14,283 nucleotides of DNA from JBFXDI01 sp050181295 (GCA_050181295.1 JBFXDI010000108.1:1-14283), one strand, 5' to 3'; counted from the first letter of the stretch, positions 1 to 7,147 are shown. Translations and numbers: made by a program. Notes: generated from the letters alone by a model not told the origin.

Positions 1-2
1 TC

Positions 3-209
3 GGCCTCGCTTTGTCGGTCGCGCTGATGGGCCTCGCCGCGACGTTCGTCGTCCGGCTCCTCAAGCGGTTCCCATGGCTGTCCCTGGTCGGCCTTGCCGT
101 CATCGTCATCGTGGCCGGGCGAATGGTCTATGAGGGCGTCGAGCAGATCATCCACGCCACTTCAGGCGAAGAGGCCGCGGTCGAAGGCGCGCTCGACCCG
201 GCACAATAA
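3..209 (+). CDS. TerC/YjbE-family integral membrane protein, C-terminal fragment (5' end outside window)
   Basis: The reading frame is open from base 3 and ends in TAA at 207-209, so only the last ~68 codons are present and the true start lies left of the window. The visible part begins GLALSVALMGLAATFVVRLL, followed by a basic turn (KRFPW), a second hydrophobic helix (LSLVGLAVIVIVAGRMVYEG) and a short acidic, soluble tail. This helix-basic turn-helix ending with an aromatic/acidic GRMVYEGVEQI segment matches my recall of TerC family members of the YjbE/YkoY type, whose roles are in metal-ion or tellurite-resistance-related export at the inner membrane. A TTG at 12 is an internal codon, not a start. 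The family call rests on two helices only; any other small polytopic membrane protein C-terminus is possible. Confidence 0.6.
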   Translation, partial: GLALSVALMGLAATFVVRLLKRFPWLSLVGLAVIVIVAGRMVYEGVEQIIHATSGEEAAVEGALDPAQ

Positions 210-229
210 CTTGACTCTATAGATCAAGT
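209..229. promoter_or_regulatory. Imperfect inverted repeat downstream of the TerC-like gene, possible operator
   Basis: ACTTGA at 209-214 is the exact reverse complement of TCAAGT at 224-229, separated by an AT-rich 9-base centre (CTCTATAGA). It begins at the stop codon of the upstream gene and is the only AT-rich spot in front of the ABC cluster. TTGACT at 211-216 resembles a -35 element, but no convincing -10 hexamer follows at the right distance. It could be an operator and promoter for the ABC cluster; this is inference. Confidence 0.25.
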
Positions 230-249
230 ATTACGTCTTCGTAACACCG

Positions 250-276
250 GGCTGCGGCCTCTTGTCAGCCGCAGCC
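250..276 (+). terminator. Hairpin between the TerC-like gene and the ABC ATPase gene
   Basis: GGCTGCGGC at 250-258 pairs perfectly with GCCGCAGCC at 268-276 around a 9-base loop. The stem is strong but no T-run follows (AATCCCC), so it is not a canonical intrinsic terminator. It may act as a Rho-associated 3' end for the upstream gene, or as a structure in the leader of the ABC cluster. Confidence 0.35.
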
Positions 277-346
277 AATCCCCATAGGGATGACGCCCTC
301 GGCCGGCGCTGTGCTGGCCTTTTATGTAAGTGCCGACGGGCGGAAC

Positions 347-1294
347 ATGGCGCCGTACATCGAAGTAAGATCGCTACGGAAGCATTTTGGTTCCGTCATC
401 GCCGTCGATGACATCAGCTTCTCGGTGGACAAGGGCGAAGTCCTCGGCTTCCTCGGCCCCAACGGCGCCGGCAAGTCCACCACCATGAAGATGGTGACGG
501 GCTTCCTGCCCGCCACCGGCGGCACCGCGATCGTCTGCGGCCACGACATCCGCAACGAGCCGATCGCCGCCAAGCGCCGGTTCGGCTACCTCCCGGAAGG
601 CGCGCCGCTCTATGGCGACATGACGCCGGAAGGCTTCCTCGATTTCGTCTGCCGCGTGCGCCGCATGCCGCGCCACGAGCGGAAGATCGCGGTCGAAAGG
701 GCCGTCGAGCGCATGGGCCTCGGCGAGGTCCTCCACCGCCGGATCGAGACGCTGTCCAAGGGCTTCCGGCGCCGCGTCGGCCTTGCCCAGGCGATCATCC
801 ACGACCCGGACGTACTGATCCTCGACGAGCCGACCGACGGCCTCGACCCGAACCAGAAGTTCCAGGTCCGCGAGCTCATCAAGTCGATGGGCGATTCCAA
901 GGCGATCATCATCTCGACCCACATCCTGGAGGAGGTCGACGCCGTCTGCGATCGCGCCATCATCATCGATCATGGCCGCATCGTCAGCGACGGCACCCCG
1001 ACGCAGCTCCATGCGCGGTCGCCGGAATACAACGCGGTCTCGATGACCATTTCCAAGGACGACGTCGAACGGGCCGTCGCGCTGTTCAAGGCGCTGCCAG
1101 AAGTCGTCGCCGTCGATCAGAACAACAAGACCGCGCAAAGCGTCGCGCTTCTCGTGAGGCCGAGGAACGGGCAGTTCATCGCCGACCTCATCGCGCAAAC
1201 CGTTCGCGACAACAACATCGTCGTCACCGATCTCCACGCGGAAGTCGGAAAGCTGGACGACGTGTTCCGGGCGGTCACGACGACGAACGCCTGA
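347..1294 (+). CDS. ABC transporter ATP-binding protein (GldA-like, ABC-2 class)
   Basis: Cytoplasmic ATPase that would power the ABC-2 permease encoded next. The 315-residue product starting at ATG 347 shows a complete nucleotide-binding domain: Walker A GPNGAGKST (37-45), Q-loop region written YLPE (81-84) with no glutamine, signature LSKGF (136-140) in place of LSGGQ, Walker B VLILDEP (156-162), D-loop GLDP (165-168) and H-loop His192. Residues after ~225 form the C-terminal extension usual in this class. As I recall, the GYLPE and LSKGF(R)xRVGLAQA forms are typical of Gld-type ATPases. An in-frame ATG at 290 would add 19 residues, but it lacks a clear ribosome-binding site, and the family normally begins a few residues before the 'IEVRSLRKHFG' strand, so 347 is preferred. 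The permease gene begins 30 bases downstream. The substrate cannot be read from the sequence. Confidence 0.93.
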   Translation: MAPYIEVRSLRKHFGSVIAVDDISFSVDKGEVLGFLGPNGAGKSTTMKMVTGFLPATGGTAIVCGHDIRNEPIAAKRRFGYLPEGAPLYGDMTPEGFLDFVCRVRRMPRHERKIAVERAVERMGLGEVLHRRIETLSKGFRRRVGLAQAIIHDPDVLILDEPTDGLDPNQKFQVRELIKSMGDSKAIIISTHILEEVDAVCDRAIIIDHGRIVSDGTPTQLHARSPEYNAVSMTISKDDVERAVALFKALPEVVAVDQNNKTAQSVALLVRPRNGQFIADLIAQTVRDNNIVVTDLHAEVGKLDDVFRAVTTTNA

Positions 1295-1324
1295 CGCGGC
1301 GAGGGAAGTGCGAGGGGTTTCGGG

Positions 1325-2059
1325 ATGCGGGTACTGCTTACGATCGCGCGACGGGAGTTCGTCGCCTATTTTCTGACTCCCCTCGCCTACGTCTTTCTGG
1401 TCGTGTTTCTCGTCGCCGCCGCCGTCGCGCCGTTCTATTTCGGCGGCTTCATGGAACGGCGCCAGGCCGACCTCATCCCGTTCTTTGATTTCCACCCCTG
1501 GCTGTTCCTGATCCTGATGCCTGCGATCGGCATGCGGCTCTGGACCGATGAGCGGCGCTCGGGCTCGATCGAGCTCCTGATGACGCTGCCGGTGACGGCA
1601 TGGCAGGCCGTGTGGGGCAAGTTCCTGGCCGCCTGGGCCTTTGCGACCTTCGCCCTCCTCCTCACCTTCCCGATCGTGCTGACGGTCAACCGCCTCGGCA
1701 ATCCCGACAATGGCGTCATCCTCGCGGGCTATGTCGGCTCGTTCCTGATGGCCGGGGGCCTCCTTGCCCTTGCCTCGTGCATCTCGGCGCTGACCAAGAG
1801 CCAGGTCATCGCGTTCGTGATCAGCGTCGTCGCCGGCTTCCTCCTGATGGTGACGAGCCTTGATCTCGTGCTCGGAGTGTTCACGGGGTGGGCGCCCGCC
1901 TATGTGGTCGACCTCGTCGCCTCGTTCTCGCTCCGGACGCACTTCTACGACTTCCGGAACGGCATCATCGATCTGTCCTCGGTGATCTTCTTCCTGACCC
2001 TGATCGGCCTCCTCCTGCTGATCAACCGGCAGATCATCGAGATCAAGAAGGCGGGCTGA
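1325..2059 (+). CDS. ABC-2 type permease (GldF-like)
   Basis: Inner-membrane permease partner of the preceding ATPase; 244 residues, the usual length for this class. Hydrophobic segments are visible at roughly residues 17-40, 50-67, 97-120, 132-155, 159-180 and 217-236, consistent with a six-helix ABC-2 half-transporter. The cytoplasmic stretch 'MRLWTDERRSGSIELLMTLPVTAWQAVWGKF' region (about residues 70-100) is the conserved coupling region of ABC-2/GldF permeases, with its E/RxxGSIE-type core. The ATG at 1325 is preceded by GAGGGG at 1312-1317, seven bases away. The stop is three bases before the next start, indicating translational coupling with the GldG-like gene. No sign of truncation. 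Confidence 0.9.
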   Translation: MRVLLTIARREFVAYFLTPLAYVFLVVFLVAAAVAPFYFGGFMERRQADLIPFFDFHPWLFLILMPAIGMRLWTDERRSGSIELLMTLPVTAWQAVWGKFLAAWAFATFALLLTFPIVLTVNRLGNPDNGVILAGYVGSFLMAGGLLALASCISALTKSQVIAFVISVVAGFLLMVTSLDLVLGVFTGWAPAYVVDLVASFSLRTHFYDFRNGIIDLSSVIFFLTLIGLLLLINRQIIEIKKAG

Positions 2060-2062
2060 GCG

Positions 2063-3949
2063 ATGCTTGAGAAAATCCAGAACGCCAACCGCTCGACGAT
2101 CGCCGCCCTTGCGATCCTGCTCGCGGTCGTCCTCTTCCTCGCGGTCAATCTGATCTCGTCGCTGACGCTGACCCTGGCTCGCGTCGATTCGACGGAGAAC
2201 AAGCTCTACACGCTGTCCCAGGACACCCGTAACACGCTAGAGGCGCTCGAAGATCCGGTCACGCTTCGCCTTTATCTCTCGACCAATCTTCGCGACGAAA
2301 GCCCGGCGGTCCGCCTCTATTCGGACCGCGTGATCGAGCTCCTCCGCACCTATGAGGGCCTTTCGAGCGGCATGGTCCGCTTCGAGCAGATCAAGCCGAC
2401 GCCGCTCTCGGTCGAGGAAGAGGAGGCCACCGGCTTCGGCATCGAGGGCGTGACGGCGACGGGCGGCGAGCCGGGCTATTTCGGCCTCGTCGGCACCAAC
2501 ATGGTCGACGGCGTCGAGGTCATCTCCTACCTCGATCCGGCGCAGGAGCCGTCGCTCGAATACGACCTCACCCGCATGATCCGCCGGCTGTCGACCGACC
2601 AGCAGTTCCGGATCGGCATCGTCGACGGCCTCGCGCTGATGCGGCCGAACGAGGAGACCGGCCTCGTCTCGCAGATCGTCCAGAACCTCCAGGTCGACTT
2701 CATCGTCGAGGAGGTGCCGCTCGACTTCACCAACATCCTCGAGGAGAACCAGATCGACGCCATCGTCGTGGTTCATCCTTTCGGGCTGTCGCAGGTCGCG
2801 GTGTACGCGATCGAGCAGTACATCATGCGCGGCGGCAAGGCGCTGATCTTCCTCGACGTGCAGGCCGAACACTCGTCGCCGGCGCCGAACAATCCGACGG
2901 TCCTCCAGTACCCCGACTCCTACCTCACGCCGCTCCTCGCGCAGTGGGGCGTTGAGATGGTCGAGGACGAGGTCGTCGGCGATCCCAACCTCGCTTTGCC
3001 GGTCCAGATGCGGCAGACGCAGGAGATCATCAACTATCTGCCGTGGATGCGGTTCGGGCCGGACCAGTTCAATTCGACCGACCCGGTGACCTCGACGCTC
3101 GTTGCCATGCGCCTGTCGAGCCCTGGCGCGCTCCGTCCGATCCCGGGGTCGACCATGAATTTCACCCCGCTCATCACCACGACCGACCAGGCGGGCTTCA
3201 TCCCGCAGGCGGTGACCATGGCGCGCGACCCGTCCGCGATCTTCCAGGGCTTCCAGCCAACCGGTCAGGCGGAGGTGGTCGCCGCCCGCATCACCGGCAC
3301 CATCCGGACCGCGTTCCCGAACGGCGCGCCGCCGCTCCCGGAAACGCCGCAGGGTGCGGCCACGCCGCTGCCCCCGCCGACGCTGATCGCGGAGTCGGTC
3401 GAGCCGGCGAACATCATCGTCGTCGCCGATACCGATCTCATCACCGACGACCATCTGACGCCCGACGTGAACAATGACGATTTCGTCACGAACGCGCTCG
3501 AGAGCCTCCTTGGCGAGATCAGCCTCACCGAGCTCCGCGTCCGCGCGCTGATCTCGCGGCCGTTCACCTACATCAACGAGATCGAGGAGCGGGCCGCCCA
3601 GACCTACGCGGGCGACATCGAGGCCAATTACGCGGAGCTCGAGCAGGTCGCGCTCCAGATCGACAACATCCTGTCGCGGGTCCCCGGCGGGCAGATCATC
3701 GCCCTGCCCCAGACGCAGCAGCAGGAGCTCGCCGACCTTCGCGAACGCCAGGCGTCCCTCCTCCGCACCGTGCGGAGCCTCGAGGCCCAGCGCCGCGCCG
3801 AGATCGAGTCGGTCGAGAACTCCCTCCGGCTCCAGAACATCCTGATCGTGCCGGCCGTGATCGTCATTTTCGGTCTCCTCGTCGCCTTCTGGCGGCGGAT
3901 CAGGCTGGCCCGCTACGTTCGGCGCTGGCGCGCTCTCGGGGGAGCATAG
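2063..3949 (+). CDS. GldG-like ABC transporter auxiliary protein with large periplasmic domain
   Basis: 628-residue protein with one N-terminal membrane helix (about residues 13-35) and one C-terminal helix (about 593-611) followed by a basic tail, so the ~550-residue middle should face the periplasm. The region just after the first helix (VDSTENKLYTLSQDTRNTLEAL) is the hallmark opening of GldG-type proteins, and residues ~449-463 (NIIVVADTDLITDDH) with the following NDDFVTNALESLLGE match the 'VVxGDxDFL...NALxWL' core of the ABC-associated auxiliary domain. Residues ~503-592 are Glu/Gln/Arg-rich, predicted helical and probably coiled-coil, leading into the last helix. It lies 3 bases after the permease stop and 4 bases before the DUF4340 start, so it belongs to one polycistronic unit. 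Known family role: gliding-motility or other envelope ABC systems. Gliding is not implied here, and the cargo is unknown. Confidence 0.88.
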   Translation: MLEKIQNANRSTIAALAILLAVVLFLAVNLISSLTLTLARVDSTENKLYTLSQDTRNTLEALEDPVTLRLYLSTNLRDESPAVRLYSDRVIELLRTYEGLSSGMVRFEQIKPTPLSVEEEEATGFGIEGVTATGGEPGYFGLVGTNMVDGVEVISYLDPAQEPSLEYDLTRMIRRLSTDQQFRIGIVDGLALMRPNEETGLVSQIVQNLQVDFIVEEVPLDFTNILEENQIDAIVVVHPFGLSQVAVYAIEQYIMRGGKALIFLDVQAEHSSPAPNNPTVLQYPDSYLTPLLAQWGVEMVEDEVVGDPNLALPVQMRQTQEIINYLPWMRFGPDQFNSTDPVTSTLVAMRLSSPGALRPIPGSTMNFTPLITTTDQAGFIPQAVTMARDPSAIFQGFQPTGQAEVVAARITGTIRTAFPNGAPPLPETPQGAATPLPPPTLIAESVEPANIIVVADTDLITDDHLTPDVNNDDFVTNALESLLGEISLTELRVRALISRPFTYINEIEERAAQTYAGDIEANYAELEQVALQIDNILSRVPGGQIIALPQTQQQELADLRERQASLLRTVRSLEAQRRAEIESVENSLRLQNILIVPAVIVIFGLLVAFWRRIRLARYVRRWRALGGA

Positions 3950-3953
3950 AACG

Positions 3954-5063
3954 ATGACCGCCAGAGCATTCCTTTCGCTGCTTGCCCTCACCGTCGTTGC
4001 CGTCATCGGGGCGATCGTCGTGCTCGTGATCGAGCAGTCCAACGTCGTGGTCGCCGCGCGTGGCGGCAGCCTCATGTTCCCCGAGCTGGCGGAAGAGCGC
4101 GCGCAGGTGACCCAGGTCTCGGTCGACGCGCTCCGCTACGACATCACCGTCGAGAAGCAGGGCGATCGCTGGGTTGCGATCGACCGCGGCGGCTATCCGG
4201 TCCGGAGCGAGCCGGTCGAGCAGCTCCTGACCGCGATGGCGCAGGTCACGGAGTTCGAGCCGCGCACCGACAACGAAGCGCGCTACGCCGAGATCGACGT
4301 CGCCGGCCCCGGCGAAGGCATCACCGGCGAGGACATGCACTTCGTCGCCCAGACCGGCGATGGCGACGTCGTCGCCGACGCCATCGTGGGCGCGCCGAGC
4401 CGCAGCATCGGCAACCGCTCCGGCACGTTCATCCGCCGCACCGACGAGGCCCAGACCTGGCTCGTTGCGGGCGCGGTGTTCTTCCCGAACTTCATGGCCG
4501 AGTGGTTCGATCCGCTGTTCAGCATCCCGGGTCCCGAGGTCGGCCGGGTCACGATCTGGCGCGGCCAGGACATGATCTTCGACGCCGCCAAGACCAGCTT
4601 CGAGACCGGCGACTACGAGCTCCAGTTCCTTGCCGAGGAATTCCAGCAGCCGCGCATCGAGGCCGAGGACAACGCGATCCGCAACCTCGCCCAGGCGATC
4701 GTCTCCACGACCTTCGAGGATGCGGTTCCCCGGGACAGCATCACGGTGCCGGCCGACGCGCGGACGATCCAGTTCCAGACCCGCGGCGGCCTGATCCTCG
4801 CCATCACGCTCGTTCCCGACGGCGAGCGGACCTGGGTGCTCTATGACGTGAGCGCGGTCCAGGGCAGCCCGGCCGAGGCCGAGGCCGCCGACATCAGGGC
4901 GCGGACCTTCGACTGGGCGTTCCAGCTCCCGCCGAGCCGCATCATCACGCTGTCGCGCGAGGTGGCGCAGCTCGTCCGCGTGCCGCCCGAGCCGCAGCCC
5001 GGCCTCGGGCCCGGCCAGACCCCGGCCCCGGTCGGGCCGCTCATTCCCGGCCTCCCGCGCTAG
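3954..5063 (+). CDS. DUF4340 domain protein, membrane-anchored (first paralogue)
   Basis: 369 residues. A hydrophobic helix at about residues 5-26 with no signal-peptidase site anchors a periplasmic domain of about 340 residues that matches the DUF4340 pattern: alternating strands, a 'GDRWVAIDRGGYPVRSEPVEQLLTAMAQV' module near residues 65-95, and a C-terminal TFDWAFQLPPSRIITLSREV module. DUF4340 genes commonly follow Gld-type ATPase, permease and GldG genes, as here. Start ATG 3954 has GGGGGAG at 3938-3944, nine bases upstream, and lies 4 bases after the GldG-like stop. The tail is Pro/Gly-rich (PPEPQPGLGPGQTPAPVGP), probably unstructured. The gene ends just before a strong terminator at 5071-5103, so it is the last gene of this unit. 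Molecular function of DUF4340 is unknown to me. Confidence 0.87.
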   Translation: MTARAFLSLLALTVVAVIGAIVVLVIEQSNVVVAARGGSLMFPELAEERAQVTQVSVDALRYDITVEKQGDRWVAIDRGGYPVRSEPVEQLLTAMAQVTEFEPRTDNEARYAEIDVAGPGEGITGEDMHFVAQTGDGDVVADAIVGAPSRSIGNRSGTFIRRTDEAQTWLVAGAVFFPNFMAEWFDPLFSIPGPEVGRVTIWRGQDMIFDAAKTSFETGDYELQFLAEEFQQPRIEAEDNAIRNLAQAIVSTTFEDAVPRDSITVPADARTIQFQTRGGLILAITLVPDGERTWVLYDVSAVQGSPAEAEAADIRARTFDWAFQLPPSRIITLSREVAQLVRVPPEPQPGLGPGQTPAPVGPLIPGLPR

Positions 5064-5070
5064 AGCTTCC

Positions 5071-5103
5071 AACGCCGCCCCTGACGGGCGGCGTTGTCGT
5101 TTT
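5071..5103 (+). terminator. Intrinsic (Rho-independent) terminator of the ABC/GldG/DUF4340 cluster
   Basis: AACGCCGCCC at 5071-5080 and GGGCGGCGTT at 5086-5095 form a perfect 10-bp GC-rich stem with a CTGAC loop, followed by GTCG and TTTT (5100-5103). It begins 7 bases after the stop of the first DUF4340 gene. The T-run is short, but the stem is strong and well placed. It separates the four-gene cluster from the second DUF4340 paralogue. Confidence 0.8.
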
Positions 5104-5253
5104 GGGCCCGCAGAAACGTGAGCCGGTTCGTCATCAAAACGGCTGGCGCCGCGGTGGGGGAGCGGCAATAGTCCGGAGGTACCGTCGGAGTCGGCCCCCG
5201 CGCGGAACGCCAGCGTCGAAACGGCACCGACGGAGAGGTTTCGGGAGGAACGA

Positions 5254-6285
5254 ATGAATGTGAGGGCATCATCGTTGCGCCTGGCGGCGGCCGTACTGGC
5301 AGTGGGGCTGCTCGCCGGACCGGCAACGGCGCAGCCCGTGCCGGGCGAGCCGATGTTCCCGGCGCTTGCGGCAGGGCCTGAGGGCGCAACACAGATCGTC
5401 GTCGAAGGCCCGCGCTACGCGCTCACCCTCAACCGCGTCGATGGCGGCTGGGTGGCGGAGAACCATGGCGACTTCCCGGTCCGCAGCGCGCCGGTCGATG
5501 CGATCCTGGCGTCCCTCGGCGCGATGGTCGCCCACGACGTCGTCACCGAGAACCCGGTCGAGTACGGCGCTCTCGACGTCCAGGGGCCTGGCGAGGGGAC
5601 GGAGGACATCCACGTCCGTCTCGCCGACGCCAACGGCAATGCGCTCGTCGATGCGATCGTGGGAGCGCCGGCCGCGATCCGCGATCCCGACCCGCTCTCC
5701 GGCATCTATGTCCGCAATGTCGACGACGCCGCCGCGTGGTTCGTCGTCGGCGGGTTCGGCATCCCCGCCCGTCTCTCCGCCTGGTTCGATCCGCTCCTCC
5801 AGATTCCTGGCCCCACGGTCACGTCCATCTCCATCCTCCGCGGCGAGACGCTGCTGATGCAGGCCGACAAGGTCGATCCGGCGACCGGCCTCTACGGTCT
5901 CATCGCGATCGCCGAGGAGATCGGTCCGATGGACCGGGCGATCCTCGATATCGACGCTCTCCGCGGCCTGACCCAGGCGGTCGTCTCCGTGAACGCCGAG
6001 GACGTCGTGGCCCGCGACGCGGTCACCGTGCCCGCCGAGCCACGGATCGTCCGCATCACGACGCAGACCGGCCTCGTCCTCACCCTCACCGTCGTCGAGG
6101 GAACCGGGGGTGCGTGGGTCACGATCGACGCCGAGGCCGCGGCGCCGGAGGCGACCGCGACGGCCGACGAGATCAACGCCCGGACCGTCAACTGGGCCTT
6201 CCAGCTGCCCGAGTTCAACACGATGACGCTCAGCAAGGAGATCACCGAGCTGGTCATCATCACGGCGCCGGCGTCGTTCTTCTGA
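5254..6285 (+). CDS. DUF4340 domain protein, secreted paralogue
   Basis: 343 residues, collinear over almost its whole length with the product of 3954-5063: shared landmarks include MFPxLA, W-VA-(N/D)-GD/GYPVRS-PV, GPGEG, D/ADAIVGAP, the A(E)WFDPLxxIPGP motif, QA(I/V)VS, ARDxxTVPA and (F/V)(D/N)WAFQLP. The N-terminus is a Sec signal peptide (basic start, hydrophobic core to ~residue 22, then AxA at 24-26 before Gln27), so the mature protein should be free in the periplasm, unlike the membrane-anchored first copy. ATG 5254 has GGGAGGA at 5243-5249. It is separated from the upstream unit by a terminator and a 150-base gap, so it probably has its own promoter, although no convincing -35/-10 pair stands out. 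Likely arose by tandem duplication followed by exchange of the N-terminal anchor. Function unknown. Confidence 0.85.
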   Translation: MNVRASSLRLAAAVLAVGLLAGPATAQPVPGEPMFPALAAGPEGATQIVVEGPRYALTLNRVDGGWVAENHGDFPVRSAPVDAILASLGAMVAHDVVTENPVEYGALDVQGPGEGTEDIHVRLADANGNALVDAIVGAPAAIRDPDPLSGIYVRNVDDAAAWFVVGGFGIPARLSAWFDPLLQIPGPTVTSISILRGETLLMQADKVDPATGLYGLIAIAEEIGPMDRAILDIDALRGLTQAVVSVNAEDVVARDAVTVPAEPRIVRITTQTGLVLTLTVVEGTGGAWVTIDAEAAAPEATATADEINARTVNWAFQLPEFNTMTLSKEITELVIITAPASFF

Positions 6286-6303
6286 GCCCAAAGGTTCGCG
6301 AAA

Positions 6304-6376
6304 TAGCGGGTAGCGAATAGGGGGCCGGAGGCCCTCCTCGGCTCGCTATTCGCTGTCGGCATCGCTATCCGCTGCT
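6304..6376. repeat. AGCGAATAG-type intergenic inverted repeats (REP-like)
   Basis: AGCGAATAG at 6312-6320 has an exact inverted copy CTATTCGCT at 6345-6353. Imperfect copies flank both: AATAGCGGG at 6302-6310 and TCGCTATCCGCT at 6363-6374. Between the arms, GGGCC (6322-6326) and GGCCC (6330-6334) form a small inner hairpin. No T-run follows, so it looks more like a palindromic intergenic repeat than a terminator. I recall similar TAGCGAATAG strings between genes of alphaproteobacteria, but cannot count genome copies here. Confidence 0.5.
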
Positions 6377-6391
6377 CACACCCGATGGTCC

Positions 6392-6397
6392 TTGACA
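6392..6397 (+). promoter_or_regulatory. Candidate -35 hexamer for the DUF4287/DUF5655 gene
   Basis: A consensus TTGACA lies at 6392-6397. With a 17-base spacer the -10 would fall at 6415-6420 (TCTTGA), a poor hexamer that merges into the palindrome at 6417-6436. The arrangement would place transcription start inside or just after the palindrome, as expected for a repressed promoter. Confidence 0.35.
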
Positions 6398-6416
6398 CAC
6401 TCCTTGCGCCGTTCTC

Positions 6417-6436
6417 TTGATTGATCGATCAATCAA
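6417..6436. promoter_or_regulatory. Perfect 20-bp palindrome, probable repressor operator
   Basis: TTGATTGATCGATCAATCAA is its own exact reverse complement across all 20 bases. It overlaps the expected -10/+1 zone downstream of TTGACA (6392-6397) and ends next to the AAGGAG ribosome-binding site (6435-6440) of the gene starting at 6447. Size, symmetry and position fit a dimeric regulator site, for example TetR-type. No regulator gene is present beside it in this window. Confidence 0.55.
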
Positions 6437-6446
6437 GGAGCCAAGG

Positions 6447-7028
6447 ATGGCGGACAGCATCGCCGACAAGGGACGGGAGACGCAGCTCCGCAACATAGAG
6501 GCCAAGACAGGAAAGTCCCTCGCCGAGCTGCGGGCGATGATCGTCTCGAGCGGCCTTCGCAAGCATGGCGAGATCCGCGACATGCTGAAGGAGGCCCTGG
6601 GCCTCGGCCATGGCGACGCCAATTCCCTCACGCACTTCGCCCTGGCCTCCGACGGCGAAAGCGCCGCCAGGGCCTCCGGAGCCACGGCGGCGGATGTGCT
6701 GGCCGAGATCTATTCCGGTCCCAAAGCGGCGCTCCGCCCGATCCACGACCGCTTCGTCGCCGCGATCAGGGGCTTCGGGCCATACGAAACGGCGCCGAAG
6801 AAGGGCTATGTCAGCCTGCGCCGCAGGAAGCAGTTCGCCATGATCGGGCCGGCATCGAAGGGCCAGGTCGAGCTCGGCCTCAACATGAAGGGAGTGCCGG
6901 GCACGGACCGGCTCGTCGCGCAGCCGCCGGGTGGCATGTGCCAGTACAAGGTGCGGCTTTCGGCGCCTGACGATGTCGATGCCGAGATCCTTGCGTGGAC
7001 GCGTCGGGCGTTCGACGCCGCTGGTTGA
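6447..7028 (+). CDS. DUF4287 and DUF5655 domain protein
   Basis: 193-residue cytoplasmic protein with no signal peptide or membrane helix. Residues ~8-65 (TQLRNIEAKTGKSL...HGEIRDMLKEALGLGHGDANSL) match the DUF4287 pattern, a short helical module. Residues ~83-190 (YSGPKAALRPIHDRF...PKKGYVSLRRRKQFAMI...GMCQYKVRLSAPDDVDAEILAWTRRAFDAA) match DUF5655. The two-domain architecture is common in bacteria but has no assigned biochemical role that I know. ATG 6447 is chosen because AAGGAG at 6435-6440 sits six bases upstream; an in-frame TTG at 6417 would start inside the palindrome and is unlikely. The promoter region carries a perfect palindrome, so expression is probably switched by a dimeric repressor. 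It converges on the autotransporter gene, leaving 119 bases between the two stops. Confidence 0.82.
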   Translation: MADSIADKGRETQLRNIEAKTGKSLAELRAMIVSSGLRKHGEIRDMLKEALGLGHGDANSLTHFALASDGESAARASGATAADVLAEIYSGPKAALRPIHDRFVAAIRGFGPYETAPKKGYVSLRRRKQFAMIGPASKGQVELGLNMKGVPGTDRLVAQPPGGMCQYKVRLSAPDDVDAEILAWTRRAFDAAG

Positions 7029-7051
7029 TCTCGGCCGCCGCCGTCGGACCC

Positions 7052-7094
7052 GTCAGGCGAGCGGAGGTCCCGGCGCGATCCGCCTGACCTCCGC
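7052..7094. repeat. Overlapping inverted repeats between convergent genes
   Basis: GTCAGGCG (7052-7059) is the exact inverse of CGCCTGAC (7081-7088), and GCGGAGGTC (7061-7069) is the exact inverse of GACCTCCGC (7086-7094). The right arms share bases 7086-7088, so the two stems cannot fully form together. No T-run follows on either strand. Located between the stops of the convergent genes at 7028 and 7148, they may serve as a shared transcript 3'-end structure. Confidence 0.4.
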
Positions 7095-7147
7095 CCTGAG
7101 TTCCCCGCCGATCGCGCGTCAACGCGACCTTGCCGGCGCAGCCCCCG

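Noticed and set aside
250..276. Riboswitch upstream of the ABC ATPase gene
   Set aside because: Only one simple hairpin is visible, without conserved riboswitch core motifs that I recognise.
374..1942. Long open frame of 522 codons on the minus strand across the ABC ATPase and permease genes
   Set aside because: Translation is dominated by Arg/Asp/Glu/His with no motifs, typical of the antisense shadow of high-GC codons; the plus strand carries clear ABC proteins.
2237..4075. Minus-strand open frame of 612 codons opposite the GldG-like gene
   Set aside because: Composition is the low-complexity R/D/E/L pattern of an antisense shadow, and the plus strand encodes a recognisable GldG-like protein with membrane helices.
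3900..6291. Minus-strand open frames opposite both DUF4340 genes (about 422 and 340 codons)
   Set aside because: Shadow composition, no ribosome-binding site context, and paralogous conservation is in the plus-strand frames.
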